64,000 nt of DNA, from positions 224,096,292 to 224,160,291 of the forward strand of contig NC_133534.1 in NCBI RefSeq assembly GCF_048544455.1, given 5' to 3'. The stretch's first letter is position 1. The number at the start of each line of letters is the position of its first letter. The DNA comes from Silene latifolia. Its lineage: Eukaryota > Streptophyta > Magnoliopsida > Caryophyllales > Caryophyllaceae. The translations under genes and the position numbers were made by a program. Under the pieces are notes generated by a model, which ran no database searches, was not told the origin of the DNA, and worked only from the letters and a program-made list of their open reading frames with translations. Shown piece by piece: positions 44,556-56,300 of the stretch.

Positions 44556-47330
44556 TGTGGACATAGGCCACCCCTAACGCCAAGCCAATCCGTGGACATG
44601 CGACAGTCTGAAAGCTACGCTCGGTGACGTAAAAATGCTTTTGAACGGATCGCTTTAGATCGGTCGGTTTCGTATCGGCAAGGGTTTCGAAATGATGTTA
44701 GAGATGTTCGGAGTCGCCACCAAGCAATTGTGGGATGCTTGGAAACCGTTCGAATCCACTTTATACCTAGGTCAATCAAGGCAAAAAGCGGCGTTTGACA
44801 TAGGTACTAAAGATAAGGAGTCGCCATTCTTTAGCATCCTATCTCTAGAATGACTCTCGTTCGCCTTAGATAAGGTCGTCCACTATCCAGAGTTTCTGAG
44901 TAAGAGGTGAAGATAAGTATTTGGAAGCCCTTTAATCGGACACCCAATCCCGCCCGCGATAGCGGCCTCTACTGATCGATCTTGGTTGGTTAAATGCAAA
45001 AGTTGATAAAACGGGTAAATGCCTAAATGCGCATCCACAAGTTTAAACCTAACATGTGAGCTTTCTATGTCGATTTTTTATCCAAAATATCAAGTAATTG
45101 ATCTCAATTTGGATTTAGTGTTGATTTGCATGCAAGAAGGAAATTAAACATCCATTTACCGAGTTAGGTTTATGGTGCATAACGTGATCCATTCGTTTTA
45201 AAAAGGCGTTTTGCAAATACAATAAACTGCGGACTTATCAATCTGGTCCGTCCTGTATTCGGGTTAACCGCAGTCAGGATCGTCGAAGACGAGTGCTGGA
45301 AAGGAAGCAGAACCTGCATCCGGCAGCCTATTGAGGCGCGAGCCTTAGGGCAATACATAAGGCCCTGTCCAGGTTTGAAAACTGTAAATCGGTTGGCCTG
45401 TTTAGGCGCGAGGTGGCAGACGACCCAAAGGGGTGTCTCCTGGTTGTTGAAAGCGTTTGTGAAATGGTTTGTAAAAGGGTATTTGAACCCGTCTTTGTTG
45501 AAAAGGTCGTTTAGTCCGCTTTGTGTCAATATGAAGAACAAGACTTGAATAATCATCATTGAGTTTATGATATTCGATGTCGGGTTCGGCTTTGCAAGCT
45601 TGACATGAATAGTTTTGAATAACATTTATTATGAACTAATTGTTTTAAGTTCATTGTTTTGTAATTAGCCAATGTTCATCATCGTAATCGGGTTTAAACC
45701 GACATGGTATGTGGAACCAAGAATGATTATGCATGTATGACTAATATGGTTGTTTTTTAAATGTAAACAAATGAATAAAAGATTTTAATATACCTTTTAA
45801 AATGTAATTAACCAAATATTATCATCGAAACACGGATTAAACGGTCATGGTATGAGGAACCAAGGGTGAACATGATTATGATTAAAAAGATTTCATCATA
45901 AAAATGATTTTAAATGGTAAAAACCGGTTGCAAAATGAAATGAAAATGGAAAGAATAAACTCAAACACGTTTGAGTTCTGATCTGGATAGGCCATTGAGG
46001 CGCGAACCACCTAGTTGTGACTAGGGGCTTCTGTTCCAGGTCAAAACTCAGTTTTGGCTCATTCGATCTATATTTTGGACTATGTTATTCATGTTTTAGC
46101 ATATTAAAGTCATAAAAACAGATAAAAGAGGATTAGTTACACCCTCATACTTACATGTTAAGTTGAAGACGAGAAATCGACAGAAGTGTAAAAACTTGTT
46201 AGGTCGGAAAACTCGGTTGAAAACCGTTTTTGCAATGTAAAGAGTGTTTGTTTTGTTAAGTGATTGTGTAGTTGGTCGAAGTGGTCAGTCAAGTGATTTA
46301 ATGCACAATGACGGTACCAAACAATGTGTATGGCTTGTATTTCTAATCGGTAGGTCGAAGATACGTGTCGGTTTGTGACTTAAGAAGTCGAGTCTAGAAC
46401 TTTAAGGGAGAAATGAGGGGGCGGACACTCGCGTACTTGAAATGGTGGCATTTGAGGGGTATTTATAGAGGATTGAGTGGTTGTGTGCATTTTGAGCGAC
46501 GTGGCCACATGGGCTACTCGAAGAGGCGCAAGCCATTTCTAGGGTCTTCGAGCTATCTTGTCACTATCACGTACTTGAAATAATAATTTGTTCTATCCTA
46601 GGTTTTGGATGTCATGATTGTAGTACTTGACCATTCAAGTATACCGGGTATACTTAACATGGAAGCTTTGTGATGTTTGTTTATTGTGTTTGACTCGGTT
46701 TGACTCGTTGTTGGAGTTGGATTGGAATTTTGAGTTAATTTTTGGTCGACTGGCCGTTTTGACTCTAGTAGTGTCATTCTGACCCCGTCATCATGCATAG
46801 ACACTCCAGGTACTTTTTGAAAAGCTTTGAAAATGTTTTGTTTTCGAAATCGTTTTGAGTTTTCCGACGTATAGTTATACAAAATTGTCGATTAAACGTA
46901 GTGATTCCTAAGCATGTTGTAGTCCGATAATCATCCGGTGTTTGTTGGGGATTCAACAGATAATGGGTATCTATAGAGCCCCCACTTTGACTGAGGCTTG
47001 TACATGGCGAAAGTCAAAGTATAGCCCCAAGTCAATCGAAGATTACAACCGGGCCAATGACCTGCCGTCGGGAAGGGTGACCCCAAGGCGACTCGGGGAT
47101 ACGATTCAAAGACCCGTCATCGGGAACAGTTTAGAGTCTGTCGACTGTTCTGTGGGTCATTTAGAGTTCGTTAGACTACGTATAAAGGCTCGCCAACCAT
47201 AAGAAGGAGTCATACCTGAGGTATCTTTGGGATATGTCCTTGAATTATTCCTTGTTTGCCAGCCATCGGGAACAGTTTAGAGTCCCATTTGTTCGTGTGG
47301 GTCATTTAGAGTTCGTTAGACTACGTACAA

Positions 47331-47552
47331 AGGCTCGCCAGCCGTGTTGAAGGTGCGTTTTGAGGCTTGCCAGCCAGGTTGAAGGTGCGTTTTGAGACTC
47401 TCCAACCATGTTGAAGGTGCGTATTGAGGCTCACCATCCATGTTGAAGGCGCTTTTTGAGGCTTGCCAGCCATGTTGAAGGCGCGTTTTGAGGCTCCAGC
47501 CATGTTGAAGGCGCATTTTGAGGCTCGCCAGCCATGTTGAAGGTCAAAATGA
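47331..47552 (+). repeat. 32-bp tandem repeat array
   Basis: The word GTTGAAGG starts at 47346, 47378, 47410, 47442, 47474, 47504 and 47536, steps of 32, 32, 32, 32, 30 and 32. Consensus starts GTTGAAGGCGCGTTTTGAGG. The open frame across it is a repeat artefact. Confidence 0.92.
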
Positions 47553-47754
47553 TCGACTACAAAAAATAGCCGTGTTGGGCGGGCTTATTTTGAGAGGTTA
47601 TTGAGTTAGTGGGCTCCGTGGGGAGATCTCTGGTATCCTGCTGGGGATTTTCGGTGTTTATATTGGATGTTTGTGGCGCCGGAGAGGTAGGATTTTTGTA
47701 GTTCGAACCTGGCTCCTGTGGACGGCGGTCTCTGTTATACTCGTTCGTAGTTTC

Positions 47755-48200
47755 GAATTTCGAAGAGGTAACGGTTTTTACTACCGTTGCTCGGAGTTTG
47801 TAAAAATAGCGAATGTGAAAATCCGCCAATTGCTGTTGGTTTGGGATGCTAACGGTTTTTAATTCCGTCATCCTGTGACTTGAAATTTGAGAAAATAGGT
47901 AATTAGAATTTCACAATTGTTGTTTGAAAAGGCGATGGCTTTTAATGCCGTTGTTTAAAATTGTGGAAATAACAAACTTGAATGACGATATTTCATTTTC
48001 TTGACAGGCGGCGGTTTTTAATTTCGCCGTTTGAAATTTGTGAAAATAGCGAATTTGAATTTCACTATTTTGTATTTTGTGTTTGGAAAATGACGGTTTT
48101 TAATTCCGTCGTTTGAAGTTTGTGAAAATAGCGAATTTGAATTTCACTATTTGTACTTGTTTGAAAATGAAGGTTTTTAATTCCGCTGGTTGATTAGGAA
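47755..48200 (+). repeat. Diverged tandem repeats with paired hairpins
   Basis: Five to six units of about 75-100 bases. Each has a short stem around TTTTTAATT (AACGG/CCGTT at 47770-47788, ACGG/CCGT at 47852-47868, CGGCG/CGCCG at 48009-48029, GACGG/CCGTC at 48092-48110). The clearest units have a second stem AAATAGCGAA...TTCACTATTT. Confidence 0.8.
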
Positions 48201-49093
48201 ATTTGTGTGGAAATTGGAAAATTTCGCTGAACAAGCAACGAACACCCCAAAGAGGCGCAAGCCATCTTGCGATGTAAGGGGCCTCCCTTTTTTTCTGTAA
48301 AAAGACACGAGGGGGCGTTGCTCCTCATTATCTTCGTCTTCCTCGACCAAACTCGCAAAAATCCAACAAAATCGCCATTTTCGACTTCGTTCTTTGCTTG
48401 TTTTCGTGCCTCAAACATCATGTCATCTTAAGGTATGTAAATCCTCTTAATTTGTTTGTCTTTTTGTTAATTGAATTAGGGATAAACCCTAACCTTCTCG
48501 AAATTGAATTGGGCGTTTTTGTTTGTCCCATTTTCGGGTAAAATTGGTGATTGCATTAGGTTAGAAACCTGTTTAGGAGTATAGAGGTGCTTTTATTTTG
48601 CATTTTGGTCCCCACTCCCGCTCTCTAGGAACAAAAAACGCGAGTAGACGAGAGATCGTCGTATTTCGCGATGTTGTGTTTGTTTTTTTGAGTTGCGTGC
48701 CCCACTAGGTTGCATTGTAGTCGGGGAAAAACGTCTTTGCCATGTTGGACCTTCGTTGGGAAAAATTCATCAGAATTCATCCATGATCGTTGCTGAATTC
48801 TGATGAATGGGGGTCAACATCAGGGTGGCACCCTATGTCGTGGCTCTTTGTTATCGCTGAATTCCGAACATTAGGGGTTAATGTCGGGGTGTTGCACTGT
48901 GTCACAATTCCTGTTCATCATGTCGTCCAAAGTCTGCCAGACACTTTTTCCTTTTTTTGTTACGGAGTAGGAAAGAGTGATTACCGTCATGGTAACCACC
49001 TCTGCTTCCGCTGTTACTCCTTTCTTTTCCATGTTGTTCCCTTTCTTTCCTGGTTAGAAGGATAGAGAGTGCTTCGTTCGGTAGGTGGCGGAT

Positions 49094-50103
49094 AGCCCCC
49101 AGTTCATTGTTTTAGGCCAGTGTTTGTATGATAAATACTTGTACTAGACCTTGTTTGTATGGTCAATCGTTTGTATCAAACGTGTGTTGATGTATTTTTC
49201 GTGAGGCAGTTTGTATATGTTTTTGGTTTGTAGTTTGTTTGTGTTTGGCTTTTTTTGTTTTGTTTCAGAGATGCACGGTCAACGGCTGATTCCCCATTTG
49301 TTTCGGCATATTCATGCATCGTTAGTGTAGAAAACAGGCAACAGTTAGCACAAACGCATACACGTAAACACGCAAAACCAATTGATGAAAACATAAATAA
49401 CGACGATGACTCGAAGTGAAAATTGAAATCGAAAAGAAATTTTTAAAATTCCGCGACCAGCCTTCACGTTTGGATTATTCAAGTAAAATCATTTTGAAAT
49501 TTCGAGAAATTAATTCGTGTTTGAATTATATTGCATCGAATTTTGCTAAAATTGATTTGCAACTCGAAAACTTAAACTCAAACCATCATGGATGAATTTC
49601 AAAAGAGATTTTGCGAGTGTGTTTTGATTTTTTCTTTGCGAGATCAAAACTCGTATTTACAAGAGTTTGTATTTTGAGAAAAATTGACTTCGTGTTATCA
49701 ATCTTGATCTTTGTGGAAAATGCGAAAACGAAAAATTTTAGAAATTTTCGACTGATATGGAAGAGATCCGTTGCGGATCGGGGTGACTAGCCCTTCCCCC
49801 TTAAAAAAGGAAAGAAAATAAAATCCGTATGTTTAGAGCTGCGTTATGGAAATAGTGTCGGATTTCGTAAAACGCGAAATCAAGGAAATGTGAGTGCGAG
49901 AAAACACAAAAAATTTCCGGATAGGCCTGAAAAGGCGCGAGCCTTAAGGAGAAAAAATCTATGCGTCAGAAAAAAGCACAACTTAACTGGGACAAGTTAA
50001 GGTACGGATCCCGAGAATCAGCCCAAAGAGGCGCGAGCCCTTGGGCGATGCAAGGGAGCTTTCCCTTTTTTCATAAAAATGGCACTGATTGTTTTGTATA
50101 ATA
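49094..50103 (-). other. 3' non-coding part of the Ogre-like element
   Basis: No gene is seen. Two GAGGCGCGAGCC words lie at 49930 and 50028. Confidence 0.4.
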
Positions 50104-50439
50104 CTCCCTCCTATTCTAAATAACTCTCTCTATTTCCTTTTTCATCTATTCACAATACTCTCCCTATTTCCTTATTTGGCAAACATTTATACTTATTTTA
50201 ATCACCTCACCCCACAACAATACCACACAATACTCATACTTTATCTTATTTTAATCACTTTACCCCATAACAATCTTTATTTTAATCATCTTACCCCACA
50301 ACAATACTTATTTTAATCACACAATACCTTCCCTCTCTCCAATCTCCTACCCAACTCCAATACTTTATCATATAATACTCCCCTCCCTTAATTCTCGTGC
50401 CCTCCATAAAAGGGGAGAGTTATGTAGAATAGGAGGGAG
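50104..50439. mobile_element. Stowaway/Mariner-type MITE
   Basis: 336 bp between TA dinucleotides (50102-50103 and 50440-50441). The ends are inverted: CTCCCTCCTATTCTAAATAA at the left and TAGAATAGGAGGGAG at the right, matching over about 25 bases with one mismatch. CTCCCTCC termini with TA duplication are the plant Stowaway/Mariner signature. Inside, TTTTAATCAC and TACCCCACAACAATA are repeated several times. It is non-coding. Confidence 0.88.
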
Positions 50440-50527
50440 TATGAATGTTTGTGCTTCATTTTTTTATCATCCGAAATACGAAAAACATCTCTACGAAAAA
50501 CTTTCTTCTTCTTCGACAAAATAATTC

Positions 50528-51945
50528 ATGGATACTTTCGAAAATAGGTTGCGACATTGAATTGGTATCGGGATTTGTCGCCTCCCGAGAAGTATCAACT
50601 CGTTGTAATGGGAGTTGGTCAATTGTCTGTGCTTCGTCAAGTCAAGGTGCAATCCTCGTTTCTTGAAGTATGCTCTCGGTTTTGGGATTCGAAACATCAT
50701 ATTTTCATTTTCCCGAAAGGTGAAATTTGCCCTCTTACCGAAGAAGTGGGCGCCATTGGAGGGTGGCTGGGTTGTACTTCGGTGCTTCCTCCGACTCGGT
50801 TGTTTTACTAAGAGTAGTTTCATTCAATGTTGGGCTTGTCGAAGAGCCAAGTGAACTTCCTCCTTGCTCCCCATGGTGTTTACATGTTGGCTCTTATCAA
50901 CATCTTCTAAAATCGGTTGGATGTGAATGTCTCGGAGGTGGATAGGAGAAGGGCTCTTTCCTTTTGTCTAGTGCATGCGTACCTCCTTGTCGATGCCTTG
51001 AAGAAGGAGGGGTCAAGATGGTGTGGTAGCATGACCCTTGTGCATGTGGTTGAGCAAATTGAGCACGGGTGGAATCCATCGTGGTTGGTGCTTGGCGACA
51101 TCATCCAAGCTTTAGACAAGAAGAGTTCTTGTGGAGAAGCTCCTTCGTTTTGATCTCCAAGTGTGGCTCATGGAGAGACTAAGATATGTAGAGTCTCCGG
51201 TTGATGCTTCTTCTTACTCCTTCCGTCACCTTACTATGAGAAAGAAGTTGTATTCGGATAGTTTTGCATCCACCAAGGCCTATTGGACCTCGAAATTGGT
51301 AGAGGAGGGTGGCCCTCATATCCGTTGGGTGGTGCCGTGGTGGCACTTGAGGTCCTTCACTGGGTTGCCCACTCCGGCCGCTTGTTCTTTGATGGTGGTG
51401 GGCTTGAAGGTTGCTTCCTTCATTTATCCCGAAAGGCTTATGAGGCAAATGGGCCGCCAAAAAAAGGTCCCCGATCAAGATACTCTCGTCCAAGAGAGTG
51501 TTTTCCGGAACTCCGAGCTTGTGGAGGTGTTCAAGAGGTGGTGGGCCACTCGGCCGACTTGGGAGGTACCAAACCCCGTTGCAACGACATGGGTGACTCC
51601 CGCTTATGTCAAGTGGTCAAGTTCCGTAAAGACGAAGTTGGCGACTTGAAGTATAGGGAAGTTGGCAAGGCCAACCGTGCCTTCTTTGACAACTTTTCCG
51701 ATGACGTTAGCATGGATGTAGTGAGGCCACCGAAGAGGGGGAGCTTGGGTCCGAAAGAGATGGTGGGCAGTGGGTGGGCTCGGCTTGGGCCGAGTATGGG
51801 GTCTTGCAGGAGACCGGATGTCGTTGCCGTTGTAGATCCGTTGAGGATCCGTTCCGAAGACGAAGTCCGTGCTAGGCGAGCTAGCAAGAATGACCAGGGG
51901 AAGATGTACCCCGAAGGAAAAGGCAAGGGTAGAATGGAAGAGTGA
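50528..51945 (+). pseudogene. DUF7745 / plant mobile domain-like antisense ORF, copy 2 (broken)
   Basis: Opposite in strand to the Ogre-like pol genes and placed between integrase and 3' LTR. It starts MDTFENRLRH at 50528, has a stop and shift, then RDLSPPEKYQLVVMGVGQLS, SSFLEVCSRFWDSKHHIFIF, PKGEICPLTEEVGAIGGWLG, a stop after PPTRLFY, QVNFLLAPHGVYMLALINIF, LVHAYLLVDALKKEGSRW, EHGWNPSWLVLGDIIQAL, a shift at 51150, LTMRKKLYSDSFASTKAYW, GLKVASFIYPERLMRQMGRQ, FKRWWATRPTWEVPNP, a shift at 51620 and a basic end GKGKGRMEE. The block F.F..GEICPLTEEVGA resembles the DUF7745 signature. Function unknown. About five lesions make it inactive. Confidence 0.6.
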
Positions 51946-52690
51946 AGACATTCATTACCCGTTATACTATTATGTTGTAATAGTGTGTGTGTTTTTATTA
52001 TGTTGCACTAGCTATGTATTGTGTATTTTGTGAGCTAGTATTACTATGTAAGATGTCTTAGTCGACATTCTAGCTTGGCAAGTTGTGGGCTTGCTTAGCT
52101 TTACTTGTTGTCAACTTTGTAATCCTTATTATTAATTAAACAAGAGGATTACTTCTGTTAAAAGAAGTTGTGAACGCTTGTTGTTTCTTCCATCTATTTC
52201 GTAAAGGCAACTCGGTTTGAATTATCCTAAACGTTGCACCTGTGAAAAGGGGATTCTTGTGGGAAGAGAGAAAGGCTCTTTCTCTTTTGTTTTGAGAAAA
52301 GGGAATGTCTTACCCTTCTTTTTTGAAGTTTGTATAGGTGATTGTTTTTTTTTGTGGGGATGGTTGTATCCTTCATGTGTAAGAAAGGATTGTCTACGTA
52401 TCCACCTGAAGAGGTGAAATCAAACCATGCTCGTAGTTCAGGTGTTTTGTTTGAGTGCAAGTGGATATTGCCTTAGACAGATCAAAGGCTGTTTGAGACA
52501 TGGCATGGTGTCGTAACTTAGACTCAATAAAACATGAAATTTTAAATCAGAACGCTTTTGATAAATTGACTTGAAAGGGAAATTGTGGTCACTAGTTGTG
52601 AAGCTAGGGAAAGGTTTGTTGGTCGCTAAGGTTCAAGGGTTTTATTTCTTGAGTTTGTTTAGGTTGGTTGGGTTTGTGAAATCCTCCCCG
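51946..52690 (-). other. Non-coding stretch between antisense ORF and integrase
   Basis: 51946-52390 is shared with 1-427. TACGTATCCACCTGAAGAGG at 52393 and GCTCGTAGTTC are words often seen in Ogre-like elements. No ORF. Confidence 0.55.
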
Positions 52691-53772
52691 TCTAGGTCAC
52701 TCAATCTCACAGCGCCCCCGAAAGTATTTTCTTAACCAGGTATGGCCCCGCTCAATTGGGTTTGAATTTCCCCTTCGGATAGACGGGTAACGGTGCTCGA
52801 ACCGACTTGAGGACCAAGTCGCCTTCTTTGATGTTTCTGGGTTTGATTTTTTTGATGAATGCCCATTGTATATGTCGTTTGAATAGCTAGACGTTGTGCA
52901 AAGTGTTGAGTTGTCGTTCGTCTAGAAGCATGAGTTGTTCGAACCTTTGACGGGTCCATTCCACCTCAAGAACTTGGCTTTCCAGTAGAAAGCGTAGAGA
53001 TGGGACTTCCAACTCCACTAGTTGTACTGCCTCTATACCGTATGCTAGATAGAAGGTCGTTGCTCCTGTTGGAGTTCGAATGAAGGTTCGATATCCCCAA
53101 AGTGGGAATGGGAGTTTGCTCAGCCAATCGCGGTAATTGTCTTGCATCTTTTTTTATGATGGTGACAGGAGTTTTGTGTGTTGCCTCTACCGTTCCGTTG
53201 GTTTGGGGACGATAGGGGGATGATCGATGTCGTTTGATTTTGTACTTGTTCAGCAAGGCTTGTGTTTCCGCCCGGAAGTGGGATCCTTGGTCGCTGATGA
53301 TTTCATGGGGTACCCAATACCTACAGATGATGTTGTCCTGGATGAACTTGGCCACTTGTTTGGCGGTCAAGACTGCATAGGACTGTGCTTACACCCATTT
53401 GGTGAAGTAGTCGATTGCGACGAGGACGAAGCAATGCCCTTTGGCGCCTATCTGGTTGACTTTTCCGATGATGTCGATGCCCCAGGTCTAAAAAGGCCAG
53501 GGCGATGTCATGGTGTATAGAAGGGATGATGGTATGTGTTGTATGTTGGCGAAGATTTGGGAATGTTTGACGTAGTTTCTGCAATCGGCTACCATAGTGG
53601 TCCAATAGTAGCCTAACCGCATGACTTTTGGGGCTAGCATCATTGCGCTCATGTGAGGGCCGCATTCTCCATGATGGATCTCGCCCATGACTTCCTTGGC
53701 TTTGTGGTGATCGATGCAATGAAGAAGGATCCCTAGGGGTGTTCTTTTGTATAGTTGTTCTTGGTTTATCAT
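52690..53772 (-). pseudogene. Ogre-like integrase (broken)
   Basis: Zinc-domain remnant at 53772-53488: EVMGEIHHGECGPHMSAMML, YYWTTMVADCRNYVKHSQIF, where the second CXXC pair has become C..NYVKHSQ, a loss of key cysteine. The core at 53370-52966 has CRYWVPHEIISDQGSHFRAE (second D) and YRPQTNGTVEATHK (the E). The frame changes to 53147-52887, with DWLSKLPFPLWGYRTFIRTP and FYLAYGIEAVQLVELEVPSL. The C-terminal part to about 52690 has IKEGDLVLKS-like DNA and FKPNWAGPYL-like sequence in other frames. First catalytic D is not clear. Confidence 0.75.
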
Positions 53773-54200
53773 GAATTGTGATGCAAGTAAACGGATGGCT
53801 CTTCGTCCTCTTGTATCAGAGTTGAAAGGGAATTCTTTTTTTGTTTTTTAGTTGAGGATGGCTTAGTACCAAGTTTCGACATGGCTTTCCTCGCCGTTGT
53901 TGATGGCACAGGTGTGAGCTGGTTCGCTCCTTCTTTCGACACGTAGGGGCATCGATGTCATGTCGTAGGCTATGTTGACGAGCGCGAAAAGTTTTCTAAG
54001 GCATCAGCAAATTGATTTTCCTCTCGTGGCAAGTGGAAGTAGTCGACTTAGTCGAAGAGTTTAGCCTCTTGATTGATCTTTGCTTAATAGGGTGCCAAGC
54101 TGTCGCTTCGGATTTTCCATGATCTGGACACTTGATTGATGATGATTGAGGAATCATCGTGGACCCTAACTTATTGATGCCAAATGTTATGGCTACTTAA
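53773..54200 (-). pseudogene. Decayed second RNase H to integrase link
   Basis: No long frame; the DNA at 54010-54200 in short frames resembles the end of an archaeal-type RNase H. Nothing else. Confidence 0.4.
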
Positions 54201-55020
54201 AGGCCGATGAGGCATGCTTCATATTCGGCGGCATTGGTTGTGACGGCGAAGTCTAGTTTGACTGAGATCGGAAAATGTTACCCTTCTGGTGATATTAGAA
54301 GGTCTCTTACCTCGAAGCCTCTCAGGTTTGATGCACCGTCGAAGTATAAATCCCATGCATCGGTGTCGGCACAAAGGATGTCTACGTCAAGGAGTGACCG
54401 TGTGTCGGTCGTTGGATCCTCGTTGACGGGGTTTTCTGCTAGGAAATCGGCGACTGCCCTTCCCTTGATAACCTTGAGGGGTACGAATTTGAGGTCAAAT
54501 TCAGATAGCATGAGTGTCCACCTGGACAACCTTCCATTTAGCACAGGCTTTTGGAAATGTATTTGACGCGGTCCATCTTGGAGTTGATGTGAACCGTGTG
54601 GCTGAGCATATATTGTCGCAGCTTCTTCTTTCACAAAACCAGGGCAAGGCATGTCTTTTGCAGTTTGGTGTATCTTGTTTCGTATTCGATGAACTTTTTG
54701 CTGATGTAGAAGATGGCTTGTTCGTCGTCGTCGACTGTTTGTGCTAGCATTGCTCCCATGGTTGTGTCGGTGACAGTCAGGTATCAAGATAAGGGAATTC
54801 CTTGCTGAGGTGGCATGAGGACGGGAGGTTTGGATAGGATTTCCTTTATCCTGTTGAAGGCCTTTTGACAATCGTCGTCCCAATCAGTGTGATCGAAGAC
54901 GCGAAGCTTCTTGAAGATTGGTTCATAAATCATTGTGAGCTTGGCTATAAAGCGGCTGATGTATTGGACTTGACCGAGAAATCCCCGAATCTCCTTCTCG
55001 TTCTTAGGCCAAAGCATATG
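54201..55020 (-). pseudogene. RNase H and archaeal-type RNase H start, Ogre-like
   Basis: The piece 55017-54784 holds the RT connection and RNase H start: KEIRGFLGQVQYISRFIAKL, FDHTDWDDDCQKAFNRIKEI, PPVLMPPQQGIPLS. In another frame 54883-54278 ends GRLSRWTLMLSEFDLKFVPL, KGRAVADFLAENP, then DAWDLYFDGASN, the first aspartate block of the second RNase H (YFDGASN). So the tandem RNase H of Tat is also here. Middle frames are scrambled. Confidence 0.78.
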
Positions 55021-55620
55021 CTAGAGAGCTTTGATTTTGGTAGGATCAATTTCGATGTCTCTTTTGCTGACGAAGTATCCCAAGAGTTTTCCGGAGGTGA
55101 CCCCGAATGCACACTTCTGAGGATTTAGTCTCATGTTGTATTTTCGAAGGCGATCGAAGAATTTACAAAGGCGCTGATGTGGTCGTCCCGCTCTTTTGAT
55201 TTGACGATAATGTCGTCGGCATATACCTCCACTTCCTTGTGCATCATGTTGTGTAGGAGAGTGGTGTCGGTTCTTTGATAGGTTGCTCCGGCGTTGATAA
55301 GACCGAAGGGCATGACAGTGTAGCAGTATGTACCCCACTATGTAGTGAATGCAGTCTTGTGCATGTCTTCCTCAGCCATCTTGATTTGGTTTTACTCAGC
55401 ATACCCGTGTATGAATGATAAAAGGGTGTGCTCTCGGCGGTATTGTCGACCAAGATGTCAACATGTAGCAGAGGGAAGTCGTCTTTTGGACTTGCTTTGT
55501 TTAGATCTCTGAAGTCGACGCAAACCCGAATTCCTCCGTCTTTCTTGGGCACGGGGACTATGTTGGACACCCAGTCAGAGTATTCGGAAAATTTGATGAA
55601 TACAGCTTTGAATTGTTTGT
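55021..55620 (-). pseudogene. Ogre-like reverse transcriptase (broken)
   Basis: Minus strand pieces: 55570-55244 (MSNIVPVPKKDGGIRVCVDF, RDLNKASPKDDFPLLHVDIL), 55313-55131 (MPFGLINAGATYQR, then VYADDIIVKSKERDDHISAF with the catalytic YADD), 55338-55021 (NMRLNPQKCAFGVTSGKLLG, YFVSKRDIEIDPTKIKAL). The first catalytic aspartate block (FMDGYSGYNQI) is degraded to YTGMLSKTK. Dead gene. Confidence 0.82.
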
Positions 55621-56300
55621 CTACCTCTTCCTTGGTTTTTAGGGCGCATACGGTGCAACTTTTGCTTCACGGGTTTAGCTCCGGGTTTAATGGGTATCAT
55701 GTGCTCCACGATCTCTCTGTCGATCCCAGGCATGTCTCTATAGGACCATGCGAATACGTCCTTTTATTCATTTAAGTGGTCGATGAACTGATGTCTTTCC
55801 GAGGGGTCAAGGGTGGTCCATATCCTAAGTTCTTGAGGTGTATTGTCGGTCCCTACGTTGATGAGTTCGGTCTCCTCAATGATGGGTATCCTATCTTCTC
55901 GTTTGTCAAGTTCTTTGGCTAGGTGAGGTTGATAGTCACTCAAGTCAAATTCCTCATATTCGTTCAGAATTGCATTGCAGTTAAATTTAGACGAGTCGTA
56001 AGCAAACTTAGTGTTCTTTAAGTCGACCTGAGCAAAAAGTTCGGATAGGACAGATATCTCATGGGCAGTTAGAGGCGACACAGTAGAGGAGGTGGCCCCT
56101 GGAAAAAGCTCCAGGTTGCTACCTTCTGCGGGAGTGGGGATGACCCTAATTCGCCCAGCCTCTGAGGCAGCCACAAGTTTATGATAAAACAGTGGAAATG
56201 GGATTTTGACCGTAACATCAGGAGTGCTAGGAGCTAAGACAGACTCTGACTCTAACTCAGACTCAGACTCCTTCTCTTCTTCACTACCCTCTTTGAACAT
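55621..56300 (-). pseudogene. Ogre-like polyprotein linker before RT
   Basis: The frame 56300-55764 starts MFKEGSEEEKESESELESES, then PLFYHKLVAASEAGRI and ends NTPQELRIWTTLDPSERHQF with IDHLNE. In the family this runs into D.FAWSY.DMPGID and RT. The continuation at 55763-55620 is broken. No known enzymatic role. Confidence 0.7.

Larger units (their letters stand above)
44556..49093 (-). repeat. 3' LTR of the Ogre-like element (right boundary a guess)
   Basis: The left end TGTGGACATAGGCC is exact by comparison with 60948. The right boundary cannot be fixed because the other LTR is truncated. TAGCCCCCAGTT at 49094 (minus: AACTGGGGGCTA) is a candidate polypurine tract, but no CA end precedes it. 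The word GAGGCGCGAGCC recurs at about 45310, 45400, 45985, 46525, 48252, 49930 and 50028. A diverged duplication of about 130 bases sits at 45660-45880, and another of about 165 bases around 47110-47340 (CATCGGGAACAGTTTAGAGT). Confidence 0.45.

Noticed and set aside
47316..47516. Two overlapping minus-strand ORFs with QHGW repeats
   Set aside because: They are the 32-bp tandem array read in two frames. The array is not a multiple of three in period (32), so no stable protein repeat results.
47331..47552. Possible CRISPR array (regular 32-bp spacing)
   Set aside because: Whole unit repeats without unique spacers, in a plant retrotransposon LTR.
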